From Rhodococcus triatomae BKS 15-14 (GTDB taxonomy: Bacteria; Actinomycetota; Actinomycetes; Mycobacteriales; Mycobacteriaceae): a DNA stretch of 64,000 bases. Positions 24,499 through 33,909 of this stretch are shown in pieces. The stretch's first letter is position 1. Each line of letters begins with the position of its first letter. Both the position numbers and the translations under genes were made by a program. Location: contig AODO01000007.1 of assembly GCA_000341795.1 (NCBI GenBank), forward strand, positions 1 through 64,000, given 5' to 3'. The notes under the pieces were generated by a model, which was given only the letters and a program-made list of their open reading frames with translations, did not search any database and was not told where the DNA came from.

Positions 24499-27168
24499 TC
24501 ACAGGAGCCCGAGAGTTCTTGCCGCGGCGAGGGCTTCATCTCTCGAGTGTGCATCGAGCTTTCGGTACAGGCTTCGCTGCTGCGATTTGACGGTGTTAAC
24601 GGAGACGAACAGGTTCTTCGCTGCCACCGAGATCGGATTTCCCTGCGCCAGCTCAGCCAGAACCGCGTGTTCGCGGTTGGTGAGGTGAACGACGACCAGT
24701 TTCGTCGGAAAGATGTCGGAGCCCCCGAGCGGAGCAAGTTCTCCGTTCACTCCGGTTTCGTCAGCGAGGGCTTTGCGTGTGGAAGAAGGAATCGTTGTCA
24801 ATGGGGCGCGAAGTCCCGTGCTCTCGGCAAGTTGACACGCGCTGCGCCAGGCAGTAGCGGCAGCCGTGGTGTTTGCGTTGCGTAGGTGGGCAGCTGCTTC
24901 GATCAACAGACATTCCACATGGGCTCGTGGATGGTGTCGACTGAGCCAGTCGTGTCGTCCGGTCACGTCGAGGGCATCGTTCGCGCTGCCGGTGAGCAGA
25001 AGGGCGCGCGCCGTCGCCACGGTGGTCCAGGGGTCGTTCGGATCAGCGGAGCGTGCGATCGCCAGCACTCGAGTTCCCTCCCCGAGAGCGAGCCGGAGAT
25101 CAACCTCAGCCGCAGTCAACAGCGGTACGGCGAGTCCATTCCGAAAGGTCGCCGCATGTTCGGCGACCGCCCGATGAAGGTGTATCAGCCCGGCGTGGGC
25201 GTCGGCGGTGCGCAGGGCGTGCTGGCAGCGGACATAGGTCACGAGCGCCCACAGCTCCTCACCGGCGTCCACGACGCCGAGCTCATCGAGCCAGCACCCG
25301 GCAGCAGCGGTGTCGAGTCGATCGAGGGCGATCTGCGCCTGCGCGACGATCCCTGCCACCCTCACTTTCGGTTCCATCCATCCAATGGGCTCGGCGTGGG
25401 TTCGTTCGATCTCGAGCCACTTCTGAGCTCGCTTCGGTTCTCCGACGAGAGCCCAGTTCAACGCCAAGCTCCCGGCGGCATTGCGCGCAATGAAGTCAAA
25501 TGTTTGCGTTGCACCCGAGCGGTAGGCCACATTCAGTTCGAGATTGGATTCCGCGAAGTCTCCGGCGAGCTGGTGGGTGATGCCCCACTGCAGATGCATG
25601 ATCGGCAGGTTCGCGGTTGCGTCGCTGTGCGTCTCGCTCACCTTGCGGCTGATCAGAGCTAAACGTCGGCTGTACTCGGCAGCTTCACGGATCTCGCCCG
25701 AGACTCGAAGCATCAGGGACTGCACACACCATGTGGTCAGCAACTCCGAGGCATCCGGACTCTTGCCTAGCGCGTTAAGTGAGTGGGCCTCGTCAGGGAG
25801 AGGCGGGGCGTTGAAGGCCATCTGGGTGCCTGCGAGTAGGAACAGGTCTCGGCCGGCCGCAACAGCCGGTTTGTCGGATAGGGCGCTCGGTGGAAGTGCT
25901 TCCAAGGCTTCTCTGAGCAGGTCCATGTGCTCGGCAATCATTTCGACCCAGTGCTTATCTACGAGTTCGGCGACCAGGCCCCAGGCTGCGGCGTCGAGCG
26001 CGAGCCTCGCACCCGCCACAGCGTCGCCGCGGTCTGTGTGGAATCGGGCCAGCGTCTCGATACTGCGGCGTATGTCGACACCGGATTCTTCGGCGACCGT
26101 GTGCAACGCGTGTCGAATGGCAGGTACGAATGCCCAACAGCTCCCATCCTTTTGGTACCTGTGAGCGAGTACTCCGATGCGTTCGAGGCGTATGAGCAGC
26201 GCATCCGCATGTTCGCCGCCAGTGAGAAACGCTGCTGTGGCGCCTGTCAACTCCCGTGCTGCTGACAGACGTAGGAGCACCTCGACCGGGACATCGACCA
26301 CGTCTACGCTGGTGAGGACCGAAGTCCGGACGTAGCGCTGCACTGCGTGCTCGACCGCCCGGTCGATGCGATCGCCCCGGCCAGGCCCTCGGGCAGTGGT
26401 ACGGACCGCAGACACCGCCAGCCGTAGAAGCGCTGGAACAGCGCCCACCATCTCTAGTATTCGGTCGATCTCGCCGGGCTCAGGCGTGTATGGCTGCGTT
26501 TCCACCCACGCCAAAGCATCAGATCGCGTCAGCCGTAGGTCGTCTATGGTGATGACGTCACAGGGGACATCCTGTGCTGTGACACCTGTGACGCCTCGGC
26601 TGTCGCACACTGTCGCGACCACTTTCAGATGCCGGCACCGTCCGAGAAGCTCCAGGATGCGGATGTCCAGGTCGTCGGCTGCCAAGAAGTCGGGGCGCTC
26701 GAGAACCACCACCCTCGTCAGTGAGTTGGCGCCTGGTGACAAGTCCAGAACCGGTGGTGCCTGCACCGCCGCGCCAGCGCAATCACCACACACAGTTCGC
26801 GACAGGACATCGCCCCAGTAGGTATCGGGATCAGTCTGCGCGCCAGGCCTTCCCACCCACACCACTTCCGCAGCTAATTCACGGTGACGATCGACCCACC
26901 CGGCTACCAGAGCAGTCTTACCGTATCCACGCGGCGCTGCGACGACAACAAGGCGATCCGCTCCATCGAGCCGATCGATGAGGCGCTCGCGCACCATCGC
27001 TATCACACCCTCGCGTGTAGTGAATCTTCCGAATACTGGATGACCTGCCTGTTCCCAAGATCCGTGGCGGCAGAGATCGGATAAACACCCCGCATCCCGT
27101 GGCGTCGAAACTATCAAGCCAGCCTTTCCAGCCTCAGGGCGGGCACTGCGCACACTCCAGGACTTCAC
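24499..27168 (-). CDS. Large ATP-binding LuxR-family regulator (LAL/MalT type)
   Basis: This protein of about 889 aa has a P-loop near residue 85 (APRGYGKTALVAGW), a STAND-type NTPase region, a long helical middle part like TPR repeats, and a C-terminal LuxR HTH (LTNREHAVLAELAQGNPISVAAKNLFVSVNTVKSQQRSLYRKLDAHSRDEAL). LAL regulators bind an inducer plus ATP and activate catabolic or secondary-metabolite genes. The start is uncertain: the first 45 residues are not conserved-looking, but I see no better ATG before the P-loop. It stands alone on its strand, next to cluster B, and could activate it. Confidence 0.88.
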   Translation of the reverse strand: MKSWSVRSARPEAGKAGLIVSTPRDAGCLSDLCRHGSWEQAGHPVFGRFTTREGVIAMVRERLIDRLDGADRLVVVAAPRGYGKTALVAGWVDRHRELAAEVVWVGRPGAQTDPDTYWGDVLSRTVCGDCAGAAVQAPPVLDLSPGANSLTRVVVLERPDFLAADDLDIRILELLGRCRHLKVVATVCDSRGVTGVTAQDVPCDVITIDDLRLTRSDALAWVETQPYTPEPGEIDRILEMVGAVPALLRLAVSAVRTTARGPGRGDRIDRAVEHAVQRYVRTSVLTSVDVVDVPVEVLLRLSAARELTGATAAFLTGGEHADALLIRLERIGVLAHRYQKDGSCWAFVPAIRHALHTVAEESGVDIRRSIETLARFHTDRGDAVAGARLALDAAAWGLVAELVDKHWVEMIAEHMDLLREALEALPPSALSDKPAVAAGRDLFLLAGTQMAFNAPPLPDEAHSLNALGKSPDASELLTTWCVQSLMLRVSGEIREAAEYSRRLALISRKVSETHSDATANLPIMHLQWGITHQLAGDFAESNLELNVAYRSGATQTFDFIARNAAGSLALNWALVGEPKRAQKWLEIERTHAEPIGWMEPKVRVAGIVAQAQIALDRLDTAAAGCWLDELGVVDAGEELWALVTYVRCQHALRTADAHAGLIHLHRAVAEHAATFRNGLAVPLLTAAEVDLRLALGEGTRVLAIARSADPNDPWTTVATARALLLTGSANDALDVTGRHDWLSRHHPRAHVECLLIEAAAHLRNANTTAAATAWRSACQLAESTGLRAPLTTIPSSTRKALADETGVNGELAPLGGSDIFPTKLVVVHLTNREHAVLAELAQGNPISVAAKNLFVSVNTVKSQQRSLYRKLDAHSRDEALAAARTLGLL

Positions 27169-27390
27169 CAGCGTTCACCCCTCACACACCCAACCCCCCA
27201 CCCCGGAGTTCACCCACTCAACACCAGAACCCATCCCGCCTGGCAAATCACCCGCTATTTCACCCATGTTGGTGAGTGACCCCGATTGAACAGATCGGTT
27301 GAATCGTTGACGGCATCAATGACGGAAACAGGTCGCGACCCCCTCAAATACTGCCAAGCACGACTGATCACCGATCGGGGCCGGCAACGG

Positions 27391-28341
27391 GTGAAAGTGA
27401 GAGCAGATAGCGTGGGAACATCCCATACCGTCGGCCGACGCGCACGCGCGTGGACCGGCACCACAGCAGTCAGAACACTCGCAGTGTCCATGGGCATGGC
27501 GTTGAGCGCGACCCTCGCGGGTGTCGCCGCCCCCGCGGCGGCGGAACCATCCCGAGGCGACGAAAACCGATTCGTGTTAACACAATTCGATGGCACTCCC
27601 CCATTCGACGACGCTGGAGGGACCGGCACCGACAGCGGGCCGTCGAACGGGGTCGTGCGAGTGGGTGATTCGGTGGCGTACGTTCTCGACATCACGGGCG
27701 GGCGAGACGGCATGTCGACCCCAGTGCTGCACCTGCCCGTCGCCACGCCTCTCACGCTGGGTCAGATCCCCCAGTTCTGCCTGCCCGGCTCTACCATCAC
27801 CCTCGTGGACCTCGAGAAGCAGGAACTGTCCTGCCGTCTCGACGACCTCGCTCCCAATGAAATTCTCACTCGTGCTGTAACGGTTCACACCAACTCGGCA
27901 ATAGCGGGCACCTCCACGCCTCCTGTCGTGGCAGTCCTGAACGCCGACAACATCGCTGGACCTCTGTCGTCACACCCTGTCACGGTGCAGTTTGTCGACT
28001 CCGATTCTGGATGCGACCCGCTTGGCACACCCATCATCGGCGAAGAACTCAGACCAGCGGACCCCGCCCATGCCACCCGCGCGGCCGGCCGAATTGCGGT
28101 GACGGCAGAGAATTCGGATCGGACGCCTCGCTCGTTCTCACTCATCGGCTCCGACAGCTGCGGGCACCACATCGAGCGACAGCTTCAGTCCAATGACGGA
28201 ACGGCGATCTTCGCCGGACTGATGCCCGGCCGCTACACGATGCAAGTGCAGTCGCCCAGGCAGAAAAGCATCTCCCTTCCAGTGGAACTGACATCGTCCG
28301 AGCTCGCCGTCGAACTTCACGTCCCCGCCCAGCGCGACTAA
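27391..28341 (+). CDS. Exported protein with signal peptide and C-terminal Ig-like domain, function unknown
   Basis: The protein is roughly 316 aa if GTG 27391 is used. TTG 27286, ATG 27319 and GTG 27412 are alternatives. A basic stretch (GRRARAW) is followed by a hydrophobic segment (VRTLAVSMGMALSATLAGVAA) and an A-P-A-A-A type cleavage site, so it is secreted. The mature part has a beta-rich look, and the last 85 residues (GRIAVTAENSDRTPRSFSLIG to PVELTSSELAVELHVP) resemble SpaA/CNA-B-like domains of surface proteins. It is followed after 10 bases by a membrane protein gene, probably in one operon. I do not recognise the family. Confidence 0.7.
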   Translation: MKVRADSVGTSHTVGRRARAWTGTTAVRTLAVSMGMALSATLAGVAAPAAAEPSRGDENRFVLTQFDGTPPFDDAGGTGTDSGPSNGVVRVGDSVAYVLDITGGRDGMSTPVLHLPVATPLTLGQIPQFCLPGSTITLVDLEKQELSCRLDDLAPNEILTRAVTVHTNSAIAGTSTPPVVAVLNADNIAGPLSSHPVTVQFVDSDSGCDPLGTPIIGEELRPADPAHATRAAGRIAVTAENSDRTPRSFSLIGSDSCGHHIERQLQSNDGTAIFAGLMPGRYTMQVQSPRQKSISLPVELTSSELAVELHVPAQRD

Positions 28342-28351
28342 GCGGCCACGT

Positions 28352-29356
28352 ATGCACGCAATCATGGGGATTGCGGTTGACGCGGCCGGCGTCACAGCAG
28401 TACTCACCGACGCAGACATTCCCCAGCTGGGTCCGTTCGACCGCATTCGACTCAACCACACAGACTCGGCAGTCACTGAAACGGTGCGACGAGCCAGATC
28501 CGTGATGGAACACCGCGCGACGCTCGTCGGCGTCGCTGTCCTCGAAACAGGAATCGTAGCGACATCACCCAGTCTGAACGAGGCTATCCTCGCCGACGCA
28601 GACCGGTACCCCGACACAGTCACACCCGTCACCACCCCCGATGCCGTACTTGCATATGTGAACTCATTTCCCACTCTCGTCGACGGCCCACTGCTGACAG
28701 CGTCGGCGGGCGGAGACGAGGTCCTGTACTGCATCGTCGATAAGTACAGGCGAACCAGCCTCATTCTCGATACGCCCCGACTATCGGGCGATGAACAGAA
28801 CAATGCGATAGCTGAAGCCTGCGCGAGCCACGGTGTCGAAGCGGTAGCACTGCTGGGGCTGACCCGCCAGCACATAGACGCGGTGAAGACGGTCGCCGCG
28901 CAGGCCGGTTTGCCGACGTTCACCCCGCCATTCGGAGATCTTCACCTGGCTACCGGAGCCGCGGCAGCCGCGGCAGCAGCCAATTCACCCCCGGTACCAG
29001 TCGCTCCGTCGTCACGGTGGGTTCGCACCACTATTGTCGTGGCATGTGTCGTTGTCGCGGCCCTCCTGCTGATTGGCACGATCGGGCACGGACTCGTCAG
29101 TACCGCCGGTCCCGACGCAGGGACGTCAGATACGAATCAACCCGCCGCTCCGACAACGCCCCCCTTGACCGATCGCGACGGCCCCCCACCCGTCAGCACA
29201 GTGCCCTGCGAAAGCAACTATGCCGGTGCGGCCGTGCACTACGCATGGTGGACCGCCCCAACAGTTCGACGGGTCTCGGATACAGAGCAAGCTGAGAGCA
29301 CCGCGCCGACTACCCCGCCATGCACAACACCGCCCGCGTCGCAAACTCGACACTGA
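28352..29356 (+). CDS. Membrane protein of the mycobacterial/rhodococcal DUF7159 type
   Basis: This 334-aa protein has an N-terminal cytoplasmic domain of about 220 residues (GIAVDAAGVTAVLTD, GVAVLETGIVATSPSL) that resembles the actin-like-fold proteins annotated as DUF7159 in mycolic-acid actinomycetes. An Ala-rich linker, one transmembrane segment (TTIVVACVVVAALLLIGTIGHG) and a Thr/Pro-rich outer tail with several Cys follow. It lies 10 bases after the exported protein gene and is probably co-transcribed. The function is unknown; the family assignment is tentative. Confidence 0.72.
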   Translation: MHAIMGIAVDAAGVTAVLTDADIPQLGPFDRIRLNHTDSAVTETVRRARSVMEHRATLVGVAVLETGIVATSPSLNEAILADADRYPDTVTPVTTPDAVLAYVNSFPTLVDGPLLTASAGGDEVLYCIVDKYRRTSLILDTPRLSGDEQNNAIAEACASHGVEAVALLGLTRQHIDAVKTVAAQAGLPTFTPPFGDLHLATGAAAAAAAANSPPVPVAPSSRWVRTTIVVACVVVAALLLIGTIGHGLVSTAGPDAGTSDTNQPAAPTTPPLTDRDGPPPVSTVPCESNYAGAAVHYAWWTAPTVRRVSDTEQAESTAPTTPPCTTPPASQTRH

Positions 29357-29615
29357 CCCGCACAGGCAGAGGCTGCGGCGGCCCCTCACGTCAGGCGCGG
29401 GTTCTCTAACAGGGAACCCGGTTTCGGGTCCGACAGTTGCGGACCAGAGTCCGGGTCTACACCACTGCATGACGTACAACACCAATACGTTCACCCAGCA
29501 TCTGTCCCAAGCTCGCTCGTATCCAGGCAGCGCCTGGGGCATAGCTGCTCGATTGCCCACGGTGGACTATTATCGCCGTGCTGCCCGCAGGGACTCAGGA
29601 CACCTCGCAGGCGGT

Positions 29616-29648
29616 GGCCCGCCAGCAACCCCACAAGTCTGGCGGGCC
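29616..29648 (+). terminator. Terminator hairpin after the membrane protein gene
   Basis: 10-bp arms GGCCCGCCAG / CTGGCGGGCC (29616-29625, 29639-29648) with a short T-containing tail. It lies in the 29357-29698 interval, which otherwise holds no gene that I can support. Confidence 0.6.
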
Positions 29649-29698
29649 TTCTGCGTTCACAGCCGTTGCCTGCCGTTTGCCGCGTCGGAGGTCTCTGA

Positions 29699-29995
29699 TT
29701 GAATCTGCGGGTGGGTCGACACCGATATCTCGCAGCAGTCGCGTGGGCTGCTGTCGTCGCGTCGGCCCTTGCTGCGGCCGCCGCCGCCGGCATGGATGTT
29801 CTGGCAAGCGTCATGGCGTGTGGGGTCGCCGCTGTTGGTGGTGTCCTAGCCCTTCTGGCCGGGAAGCGTCGCCCCGATGCTGACGCCATCGAGCAGGCAG
29901 CTCAGGTAAACGGGGTCGCCGTAGAACCGGAACGAGTCGCGGTCCATGAACGATCCGGCACGACGTCCCGCGCCGAACAGCCACCCTCACCGTGA
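29699..29995 (+). CDS. Small two-helix membrane protein, function unknown
   Basis: Up to 98 aa from TTG 29699; GTG 29711 gives a 94-aa form. There are two hydrophobic segments (YLAAVAWAAVVASALAAAAA and VLASVMACGVAAVGGVLALLAG), a short KRR loop and a polar C-terminal tail of about 45 residues. No family recognised. It comes right after the terminator hairpin, so it should have its own promoter. Confidence 0.5.
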   Translation: MNLRVGRHRYLAAVAWAAVVASALAAAAAAGMDVLASVMACGVAAVGGVLALLAGKRRPDADAIEQAAQVNGVAVEPERVAVHERSGTTSRAEQPPSP

Positions 29996-30994
29996 AGCAC
30001 GAGAAGCGTGTCAGCGCACCCTTCCCGCTCGGTGTCGTCGATAGTAGCGAGCACCCCGCACTGCCTCATCACTGAAACGCCACCCAGATCTGCGAGGACG
30101 CCACCGTTGCGAAATCCTGCACGCCATACCAAGAACGACGCGCTCTATCGGTAACCAGCCACCACACTCACTTGACTGATGAAAGCCGAGTCGCCGCCGT
30201 CGGTTCCGCAAGTTAGACCGGTACGAGGATGCCGCGATCGCCGAGACTCTCAGTAAGGAAGCGCTGCAGAAAGGTGCACAATCCACGCGGAACAGTTGGC
30301 CGACCAAAGGGATACCTGACCCGCGGACCGCGTGGGCCGAACTCGTCGCTACACGCTGTTCCCTTACTTCCTCCTCGACCGCAAGAGTGATCACCTCCGC
30401 ACTGACAATCGGCTGAGTCCAGAACGCAGTGTGCCACCAGGCCGAATGTGCTCGTGCACGGGTAAGGGTGGTGAAGCGACTACGGATGTTACCTGCAGCT
30501 CCACCTCGATTCCGACGTCCAGCACCGCTTCGGGGCAGAGCTGGACGAGGCACTGACTGGAACTGCCGTCCTCGTCGACCTCACGACAGCCACATCCGCC
30601 GAGGCAGCCGTCGCGGCGGCGGGATTCTCGCCCGCCGTCGTCAACCTGACGACACCGGACGTCGCCGCCGCCTGACTCCAGGTGGCCCGGGGTGATCGTT
30701 CCCGGCGCCCTCACCAACACCGCTGCCGGGAGGCCGTTCCTGGGCCCACCTCGAATGACGCCAGCGCTCGCCGGGGGGCCGCTGCACCTCCTTCCCCTTC
30801 CACACTGACCTCGAACGGCCTGCGGGCACGGAAGCCTCTACACTTGGCTTGGCAAGAGGCCGATGATCGGGGCGCGACCGGGGCGGCAATCATCAACTTC
30901 GCTACCTCCATCAGATGGTCCACCACCTGAGCACGATGATCAGTCCGCTCCGCGCCCTCTGGACGGCTTCCTGCAGGTCGTCAACCCGCCACGC
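29996..30994. other. Decayed coding DNA without an intact gene
   Basis: Two plus-strand stretches look like former coding sequence with high GC at third positions but lack starts: about 30190-30412 (contains RKLDRYEDAAIAETLSKEAL) and about 30473-30675 (contains HLDSDVQHRFGAELDEAL and ends PDVAAA). Stop codons lie directly upstream of each. I do not recognise either family. The rest has no supported feature. Confidence 0.4.
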
Positions 30995-31805
30995 CTACAG
31001 AGGAGCGGGTGCCAAGAAATCCAGAGCCTGCCGGACCACCCCGACGGTGGGGACATGATCGGTCCCGGCGAGGACCGTCAGATCGGCATGAGACAGCCAC
31101 CCCGCGGTCAAGTCGGCTGTCGCCACGGGAACCATCGCATCGTCGCGCGAATGCCACATGCGAACGGGGCTCACGACCCCGGACAGGTCGAATCCCCACG
31201 GCCGCTGCTGAAGTAGCGCCTCACGGGCCGGGCCGGCGCAGTCGTTGGCGAGCGAGTCCCGAAGAATCTGCGCCCACTCGCCATCGGGAGGTTGACGATC
31301 GAGCGCTGCACGAAGCGTATGGCTCCAGTACTCGCGCACGGCGTCGACCGACCCGGTCCGGAACATGTCGAACGCCTTCTGCGAGTCGGCACCGTAGGCA
31401 GAGAGAATCTCCGGGTCGGGGAGATATCCGAGCCCACTCGTGATGGCGACACTGTCAACCCGGTCGTGATCGAGCGCAGCGAGCGCATACGAGTACGGTG
31501 CTCCTGCGGAGATGCCCCACACGCCGTAGCGCGCGATCCCCAGTTCGTCGAGCACCGGCGTGACCAGAGCATGCCAGTCGCCGATGCTCGCCATCGGCTG
31601 CGGCGCGGAGCGCGCCATACCCGGGCCGCGCGATCGCGATCAGTTCGATGTTGCGGCGCAAAGCTTCCCGAGCCACATCAGCGCTGACGGACGCCGAACC
31701 GACCAGACCGTGGTGGACCAGCACCGGATACCCGCCCGGCCTTCCGGACAGCCGATACTCCAGCGCCGTCGAAGCACCTGGCTCCACCGAAATCCTCCAC
31801 CTCAA
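30995..31805 (-). pseudogene. Frameshifted alpha/beta hydrolase
   Basis: The N-terminal part (from 31805: LSGRPGGYPVLVHHGLVGSA ... IELIAIARPGYG) and the C-terminal part (from about 31618: PQPMASIGDWHALVTPVLDE onward) lie in different frames and join at about 31610-31620. Together they would give a normal hydrolase of about 270 aa with nucleophile G-I-S-A-G, acid in SRDDAMVP and His in GTDHVPTV. One base change in length explains the break. An internal 54-bp piece (31363-31416) is duplicated at the window's left end. A start at 31618 could still make a fragment that lacks the first strands. Confidence 0.75.
31363..31416. repeat. 54-bp direct repeat, right copy
   Basis: Identical to window bases 1-54 and in the same orientation. 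It lies in the middle of the broken hydrolase gene, so the left copy derives from a hydrolase gene and not from an IS end. Confidence 0.95.
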
Positions 31806-32097
31806 CGCGAGAAGGGTCCTGTCACTTACTCCGTTTCGGACTGTATTCGCGGCAGCGAGAGAATGGTTGAGCTACCTCCCGGCCAGCCAGCCCCCCGCGC
31901 GTGGGTCCAACGACGCACGCACGCGTCGACGCCAAGCGCGCCGCCTGCGAATCAGATCTGCACCAGGGCGGCCATCGTGTGGGCGCCCGGGGTGGCGGGT
32001 TGCTCGCAGGCATCGCTCTGGCAGAGACGTCACTGTGGGCCTGGAAGCGCATCCGCCCCCGCTTCGGTCCATGCACGCGGACCGCTGAAGAGACCAT

Positions 32098-32327
32098 CTC
32101 AGCGTCGTCGTCGCCCTCACCGATCCGCAGCGCCGGGCGATTGTGCGCCTTCTCGGTGGCGGACAGTTCGTGCACGCAGGCGCGGTGGGGAAAGCCCTTG
32201 CCATCGCTCTGCTCACGGTCGTGAGCCTCTCGAGATGGTCCGCCGGGCTGGTCTGTCGAGACGCAGCGCAGTGGCACCGAAATCCTGTACCGCACGTAGA
32301 CGCAGCCGTTGGGCGACACGATATCTG
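32098..32327 (+). pseudogene. Decayed ArsR-family regulator
   Basis: The plus strand reads VVALTDPQRRAIVRLLGGGQF (classical ArsR helix 1-2 region). After frame changes it reads LEMVRRAGL and then VETQRSGTEILYRT before a stop at about 32325-32327, which is the ArsR recognition-helix and wing end. At least two frameshifts are needed, so the gene is dead. The DNA between 31806 and 32097 holds no supported feature. Confidence 0.6.
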
Positions 32328-32493
32328 AAGTCGCTGCCCTTCGCGGACAGAGCTTCTCGACCGCCACCGCCGAGCAAGCGAACCTCGAAAAGCCTTGACC
32401 CGCGACCGCTTACGTCCTGACCTGCACGTCTATCCGGGGGAACAGCCACCGAGTGCGGGATACTGCCGGGGCAGGAAGGCGGCCGACCGAACC

Positions 32494-32570
32494 TGGTGGG
32501 GCGGGTGGGGCTCGAACCCACGACCAATGAATTATGAGTTCACGGCTCTAACCGACTGAGCTACCGCCCC
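32494..32570 (-). tRNA. tRNA with anticodon CAU (tRNA-Met, possibly Ile2)
   Basis: Read on the minus strand from 32570, a perfect 7-bp acceptor stem GGGGCGG/CCGCCCC encloses D-arm GCTC..GAGC, anticodon arm with loop CTCATAA (anticodon CAT), T-arm GTGGG/CCCAC with TTCGAGC, discriminator A and an encoded CCA (32494-32496). All stems pair, with one G-U in the anticodon stem. Elongator Met and lysidine-modified Ile2 cannot be separated here. A complete tRNA gene on an accessory replicon is notable; its 3' end faces the catabolic block. Confidence 0.93.
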
Positions 32571-32946
32571 CAACCCCGTGACGAACGAGGCGAAGCGAAT
32601 GCTACCGGGCCGCGGCCGGACGTCGGACTTCCGATCCCTGTCCTGATACCCAAGCTTGGGAGCGTGACGAGGTCCCCCGATCGCAATACGCTGGTCTTGC
32701 CGTCTCGGCGCTCGCATTCGCGCAGGCGGTCCGTATGAAGATCGTCGTCCTGAGCTGCGCCGCGCGGCCCACGGAGGCCGGATCGAGCTCGAGCTACTTC
32801 CACCCGCATGCTGGTCATACCAAGCATCGCGTGACACCGGCGCGTCAATGCCAGCATCGAATGCAACCTTCAACTATTGTTCACGATGAGAGTGAGGGCA
32901 ACCCCCCCCCGGTTCTCACTCGATCGGGCACCGCCCGACGCCAAGC

Positions 32947-32992
32947 GGCCAAGGCATCTGGATATCCTCCCCGATCCCCAGATGCCTTGGCC
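32947..32992. terminator. Strong terminator-like hairpin
   Basis: Perfect 15-bp arms at 32947-32961 and 32978-32992 with a CTTTG tail. Confidence 0.65.
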
Positions 32993-33100
32993 CTTTGCTG
33001 TTCCCGGCAGGGGCAGTGCCGGAAGCATTCGAGACCGCGAGGGTCTCATCGCAGGGTTTACTCGCCCTGAGATGGGCGTAGACGAACTTGGCCGTGGGGA

Positions 33101-33202
33101 GTGAGCACCTCGCGGTGGCGCCTCCTGTGGACGATCGGGTTACTAGCCGGCGGCGTTCTCGTCGGGCTGATCGTGAACGTTTTGGCAGTGGTCAAGCTCT
33201 AG
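33101..33202 (+). CDS. Possible 33-aa single-helix membrane peptide
   Basis: GTG start, then S-T-S-R-W-R before one hydrophobic helix (LLWTIGLLAGGVLVGLIV). Third codon positions are GC-rich. A purine-rich GTGGGGA stands directly against the start, which is too close for a standard ribosome site, so expression is uncertain. Confidence 0.35.
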   Translation: MSTSRWRLLWTIGLLAGGVLVGLIVNVLAVVKL

Positions 33203-33909
33203 GCCGAGTTACTCAGCCCAGATCAGCCAGCCGATACTTCCAATTCCGAGAAGCCATGCCGGACTTCATGCCGGCATGGCTACACAACTAAACGAATCGG
33301 GGCCGTCGGAGCGACTGCGCACCGTCCAACTCCGGCGGCCCCTCGGATCGGGCGCGAAACCTGGCGAGCAGGCATCCCCTTCGCTCCCGACGGACTCGGA
33401 CCCGAAAACTGGTTTACCAGCTATACGACGTACACCACCATGAGCAAAAACGCCGTTTCAGCTGGCCCTCGGCGGCGCTAAGTTTGGACCTTCGATGGCT
33501 CGACACTCCACCCCAGCGCCCGAAAGGGAGTTCAACGTCTACCCAGGCGGGACAAGCAAGCCAGCGACCGACGCACACTCGACGTTGTCGGGATCGACCT
33601 GCCACAGGACACAGCGGCGAGACTAGCGATCAGCTCGTCGACGGCGGGCTCGGCGGCCACGGGCCGCCGAGGACGCGGCGACAGCCTGGTCACGCAACAG
33701 ACCGCGGTCAATCGCGCCGCTACTCAGCGCGTCAGGACGGTGGCCCAGGTGGAACAGCCCAGGGATGTGGGGACACGCATACGGAGCCAGCCCCTTTCCT
33801 CCGTGGTGCCTCTTGCGGACAGTTTTCGCATCGCTCCGAGAGTGGTAGCCGCGATGCTCGCACTTTGCACACCACATCCAGAACGAGCCCGGACGGTGAG
33901 GACGACGAG
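33203..33909. other. Mostly non-coding interval with a stem-loop
   Basis: A stem-loop GCCATGCCGG / CCGGCATGGC lies at 33253-33262 and 33271-33280 and may terminate rightward transcription. Beyond it I see no gene with a ribosome site. A very long plus-strand open frame from 33484 is the antisense shadow of the cutinase-like gene. Confidence 0.45.

Noticed and set aside
31560-32420. A 286-codon plus-strand frame across the broken hydrolase and ArsR remnant
   Set aside because: It runs opposite the hydrolase codons and through the ArsR remnant in the wrong frame, with no domain and no ribosome site.
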